From contig NZ_RBKT01000001.1 in assembly GCF_003633685.1 (NCBI RefSeq), positions 5,208,001-5,272,000 on the forward strand: a DNA stretch of 64,000 nt, read 5' to 3'. Both the position numbers and the translations under genes were made by a program. Of the stretch, positions 61,725 to 64,000 are shown piece after piece. The stretch's first letter is position 1; each line of letters opens with the position of its first letter. Under the pieces are notes generated by a model. That model was not told where the DNA came from. It saw only the letters and a program-made list of their open reading frames with translations, and ran no database searches. This DNA comes from Micromonospora pisi (lineage in GTDB: Bacteria > Actinomycetota > Actinomycetes > Mycobacteriales > Micromonosporaceae).

Positions 61725-62918
61725 ATGGTGGCCGGCGTGGCCGCCGGCATATCCGAGCATCTGGGGATCCCGGTGATCCGGGTACGGGTCGCATTCGTGG
61801 TGCTGCTCGGTCTCAGTGGTCTCGGCCTATTGCTTTATGCGGCGTTCTGGGCGGTGGTCCCGGTACGCCCCGGCGAGACCGGTGAACCGCCCCGGCGCGA
61901 TCTGCTCCAACTGATGCCGTTCGTGGCCATCGGGCTCGGCGTACTGGTGATTCAGTTGATGGTCTTCGGTCGTACCGGGGTGACCGGCACCGCCGGCTGG
62001 CTGGTGGCGATCATCGCGGTCGGCGCCGGGGTGATCTGGCACCAGTCGACTCCGGAGCGGCGCCGGCAGTGGAGCGAGACGATGCCGGTGCCGTGGCTCG
62101 GCGCGGTGCTGGAGGAGAGCGACCGACGGGCGTTCGTGCTCCGGTTCATCGGCGGCGGCCTGTTGGTCGCGGTCGGGGTGGTCGGGGTGGCGGCGGTCTA
62201 CTCCCCCCAGGCCGACTTCGACGCGGTGGCGAACGGGGTGATCTTCGCGCTGGTCGGGCTGGCCGGGGTCGGGGTGGTCGCGGCGCCGGTGCTCTGGCGG
62301 ATGTTCAACCAGTTGCGGACCGAGCGCGAGGGACGGATCCGGGAGCAGGAGCGGGCCGAGCTGGCGGCGATGGTGCACGACCAGGTGTTGCACACGCTCG
62401 CCCTGATCCAACGCAACGCCGCCGACGTGAAGACCGTGCAACGACTGGCCCGGGGTCAGGAGCGGTCGTTGCGGAGCTGGCTGTACAAGCCGACCGGGTC
62501 GCCGACCGAGCGCTTCGCGGCCGCGTTGGAGCAGGCCGCCGCCGAGGTGGAGGACACCTTCGCGATCAGTGTCGAGACCGTGGTGGTCGGCGACCGGGAG
62601 ACCGACGAGCGGATCGCGGCCCTGGTCGCGGCGGCCCGGGAGGCGCTGGTCAACGCGGCCCGGCACGCGAAGGTCGAGACGGTGTCGCTCTACGCCGAGG
62701 TCGAGCCGGAGCAGGTGAGTGTCTTCGTACGTGACCGTGGTGCCGGCTTCGACCCGACTACGGTAGAGGATCATCGACACGGGGTACGTGGGTCGATCAT
62801 CGGGCGGATGGACCGGCACGGCGGCCGGGCGGAGATCCGCAGTTCGCCAGGGGACGGAACCGAGGTGCGGCTGTTCATGCCGATCCGGGAGAGCACCGGA
62901 TCGGGCAGGGAATGGTAG
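61725..62918 (+). CDS. PspC-domain sensor histidine kinase (start uncertain)
   Basis: At least 397 residues. The N-terminal PspC domain (RMVAGVAAGISEHLGIPVIR) is followed by further membrane segments and a HisKA_3-type dimerisation helix with the phospho-His in AAMVHDQVLHTLALIQRNA. The ATPase N-box is REALVNAARHAKV, with G-boxes DRGAGFD and GDGTEVRL. ATG at 61725 is the first normal start, but codons from 61689 (PRLYRARHHR) also encode the conserved PspC beginning. In that frame only ATT and no usual start lies before the TGA at 61671. It pairs with the response regulator 28 bases downstream. Confidence 0.85.
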   Translation: MVAGVAAGISEHLGIPVIRVRVAFVVLLGLSGLGLLLYAAFWAVVPVRPGETGEPPRRDLLQLMPFVAIGLGVLVIQLMVFGRTGVTGTAGWLVAIIAVGAGVIWHQSTPERRRQWSETMPVPWLGAVLEESDRRAFVLRFIGGGLLVAVGVVGVAAVYSPQADFDAVANGVIFALVGLAGVGVVAAPVLWRMFNQLRTEREGRIREQERAELAAMVHDQVLHTLALIQRNAADVKTVQRLARGQERSLRSWLYKPTGSPTERFAAALEQAAAEVEDTFAISVETVVVGDRETDERIAALVAAAREALVNAARHAKVETVSLYAEVEPEQVSVFVRDRGAGFDPTTVEDHRHGVRGSIIGRMDRHGGRAEIRSSPGDGTEVRLFMPIRESTGSGREW

Positions 62919-62946
62919 CGATGACCGGGGCGGAGCGAGGAGAGTC

Positions 62947-63624
62947 ATGACGGAGAGCACCGACATCGCCGAGGGCGCGGAGCAGCCGCGGCTGCGCGTG
63001 TTCCTGGTGGATGACCACGCGATGTTCCGCGCCGGGGTCCGGGCCGAGTTGGGTGTGCACGTCGAGGTGGTCGGCGAGGCGAGCACCGTGGCGGAGGCGA
63101 TCAACCGGATCGCGGTGACCCTACCGGACGTGGTGCTGCTCGACGTGCACATGCCCGACGGTGGGGGCCGGGCGGTGCTGGACGCGATGCGGCGTACCCA
63201 TCCGGCGATCCGGTTCCTGGCGTTGAGTGTCTCCGACGCGGCCGAGGACGTGATCGGTCTGATCCGGGCCGGGGCGCGTGGATACGTCACCAAGACGATC
63301 TCGCCGGACGAGCTGACCGCGGCGATCCGGCGGGTGGCCGACGGGGATGCCGTCTTCAGCCCGCGGCTGGCCGGTTTCGTGCTGGACGCGTTCGCCGCCC
63401 GTCCGGATGTGCCGGTCGCCGACCCGGAGCTGGACCAGCTCACCAACCGGGAGCGTGAGGTGCTCCGGCTGCTTGCCCGGGGCTACGCCTACAAGGAGAT
63501 CGCGAAGGAGTTGTTCATCTCGATCAAGACGGTCGAGACCCACGTCTCCAACGTGTTGCGCAAGCTCCAGATGTCCAACCGCTACGAGTTGTCCCGCTGG
63601 GCGGCGGATCGTCGGCTCGTCTGA
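62947..63624 (+). CDS. NarL/LuxR-type response regulator
   Basis: A 225-residue two-component regulator. The receiver keeps the acidic pair (LRVFLVDDHAMFRAGVRAEL), the phospho-acceptor Asp in VVLLDVHMPDGGG, and the Lys in ARGYVTKTIS. The LuxR helix-turn-helix is LTNREREVLRLLARGYAYKE with FISIKTVETHVSNVLRKLQM. ATG at 62947 follows GAGGAG. It is 28 bases after the kinase gene and forms a LiaRS-like system with the PspC/LiaF-like proteins on the other strand. Confidence 0.92.
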   Translation: MTESTDIAEGAEQPRLRVFLVDDHAMFRAGVRAELGVHVEVVGEASTVAEAINRIAVTLPDVVLLDVHMPDGGGRAVLDAMRRTHPAIRFLALSVSDAAEDVIGLIRAGARGYVTKTISPDELTAAIRRVADGDAVFSPRLAGFVLDAFAARPDVPVADPELDQLTNREREVLRLLARGYAYKEIAKELFISIKTVETHVSNVLRKLQMSNRYELSRWAADRRLV

Positions 63625-63961
63625 GTCCGCGGCGTCGATCGTCGTCCCCGTCGATCCGCCGTAGGTCCCGCCGTCGGGAGGATGTGCACGCTCAGTGTGC
63701 GTATGACATCCGACAGTATTCGGCCACTCCGTTCGGCGGTTGACCGGGGCGCGTCGGGACCGGTCGCCCAGGTGCCTCTGTTTGGGCTGTCGCGTACGCC
63801 GGTTCAGGTAGATCCACCAGGGCAAATTGTGATCTTGGTGAGTATTGACCGAGTGCGCTTGGTCTAACGGCTTGATAACGGCACCTTCACGCAACGGGCG
63901 TTGGGTGTCACAGTGTCAGTCACCTCACACCCCCTCGTGAGCGCCCTGAGGAGGCACTCCC
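63625..63961. other. Intergenic region before the last gene
   Basis: This 337-base stretch has no supported gene. TTGACC (63845-63850) could be a -35 box but no -10 at good spacing follows. GTGTCA occurs twice near 63905 and 63913. GAGGAGG (63948-63954) is the ribosome site of the next gene. I see no clear terminator for the response regulator. Confidence 0.4.
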
Positions 63962-64000
63962 ATGCGCGGGAAAACCCTGAAGATGGCGGTCGCTACGACC
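63962..64000 (+). CDS. Start of a gene cut by the window end (possible secreted protein)
   Basis: ATG at 63962 lies 7 nt after the strong ribosome site GAGGAGG. Only 13 codons are visible (MRGKTLKMAVATT). The basic start running into a small hydrophobic stretch would suit a signal peptide, for example of a binding lipoprotein. Nothing more can be said from this window. Confidence 0.55.
   Translation, partial: MRGKTLKMAVATT

Overview
This is a high-GC actinobacterial chromosome segment (most third codon positions are G or C). Gene content and order point to the family Micromonosporaceae or a close relative. The core of the window follows an order known from Mycobacterium and Streptomyces: rplM-rpsI-glmM, glmS, acpS, nnr, alr, tsaE, tsaB-rimI-tsaD, groES-groEL, a WhiB3/WhiD gene, a BldM-like regulator, a DUF5319 gene, guaB-guaB3 and guaA. 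No rRNA, tRNA, CRISPR array, transposase or phage gene was found.

Layout. 0-6.8 kb: assimilatory nitrate use. A leftward nasA-flavoprotein-nirB operon (nirB cut by the window edge) has a candidate GlnR site upstream, and lies opposite a methyltransferase and a NarK transporter. 7-10.7 kb: ribosomal proteins L13/S9, GlmM and DapC. 10.8-15.8 kb: an MmpS-like protein, GlmS, and a WXG100-like/DUF1023 hydrolase pair. 15.8-24 kb: AcpS, Nnr, alanine racemase, an alpha/beta hydrolase, uracil-DNA glycosylase and the t6A tRNA-modification genes tsaE, tsaB and tsaD with rimI. 24-40 kb: an accessory block between tsaD and groES. It holds a TerC gene behind a yybP-ykoY-type manganese riboswitch, a P450, a SigE-family sigma factor with a membrane partner, an ArsR-MFS pair, an XRE-cupin/acetyltransferase pair, and a sugar ABC transporter (XylFGH type) with a ROK repressor. 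40-42.5 kb: groES-groEL under two CIRCE elements. 42.7-54 kb: a membrane-anchored sulfite-oxidase-like molybdoenzyme, WhiB3/WhiD, a BldM-like regulator, DUF5319, the two IMP dehydrogenase family genes, an M1 peptidase, an LCP ligase and GMP synthase. 54-57 kb: a small PspC protein and two paralogous double-Nudix genes. 57-59.4 kb: phosphatidylserine synthase facing a phosphatidylserine decarboxylase fused to a Rossmann-like domain. 59.5-63.6 kb: a PspC envelope-stress locus with a divergent PspC-histidine kinase and LuxR response regulator. The first codons of one more gene end the window.

Points that stand out. A 25-bp GGGCCC-centred palindromic repeat occurs at four loci, and two copies are read in frame inside protein genes. 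Two inverted DnaA-box sequences sit in a stem-loop between the WXG100-like gene and acpS. At least eight genes have a TANNNT -10 box 6-7 nt before the start codon and so are probably leaderless. The BldM-like protein has lost the receiver acidic pair and gained a linker of about 150 residues. The PspC-kinase has its conserved N-terminus encoded upstream of any normal start codon.

All functions are inferred by reading motifs and from recalled family knowledge. No database search was run.
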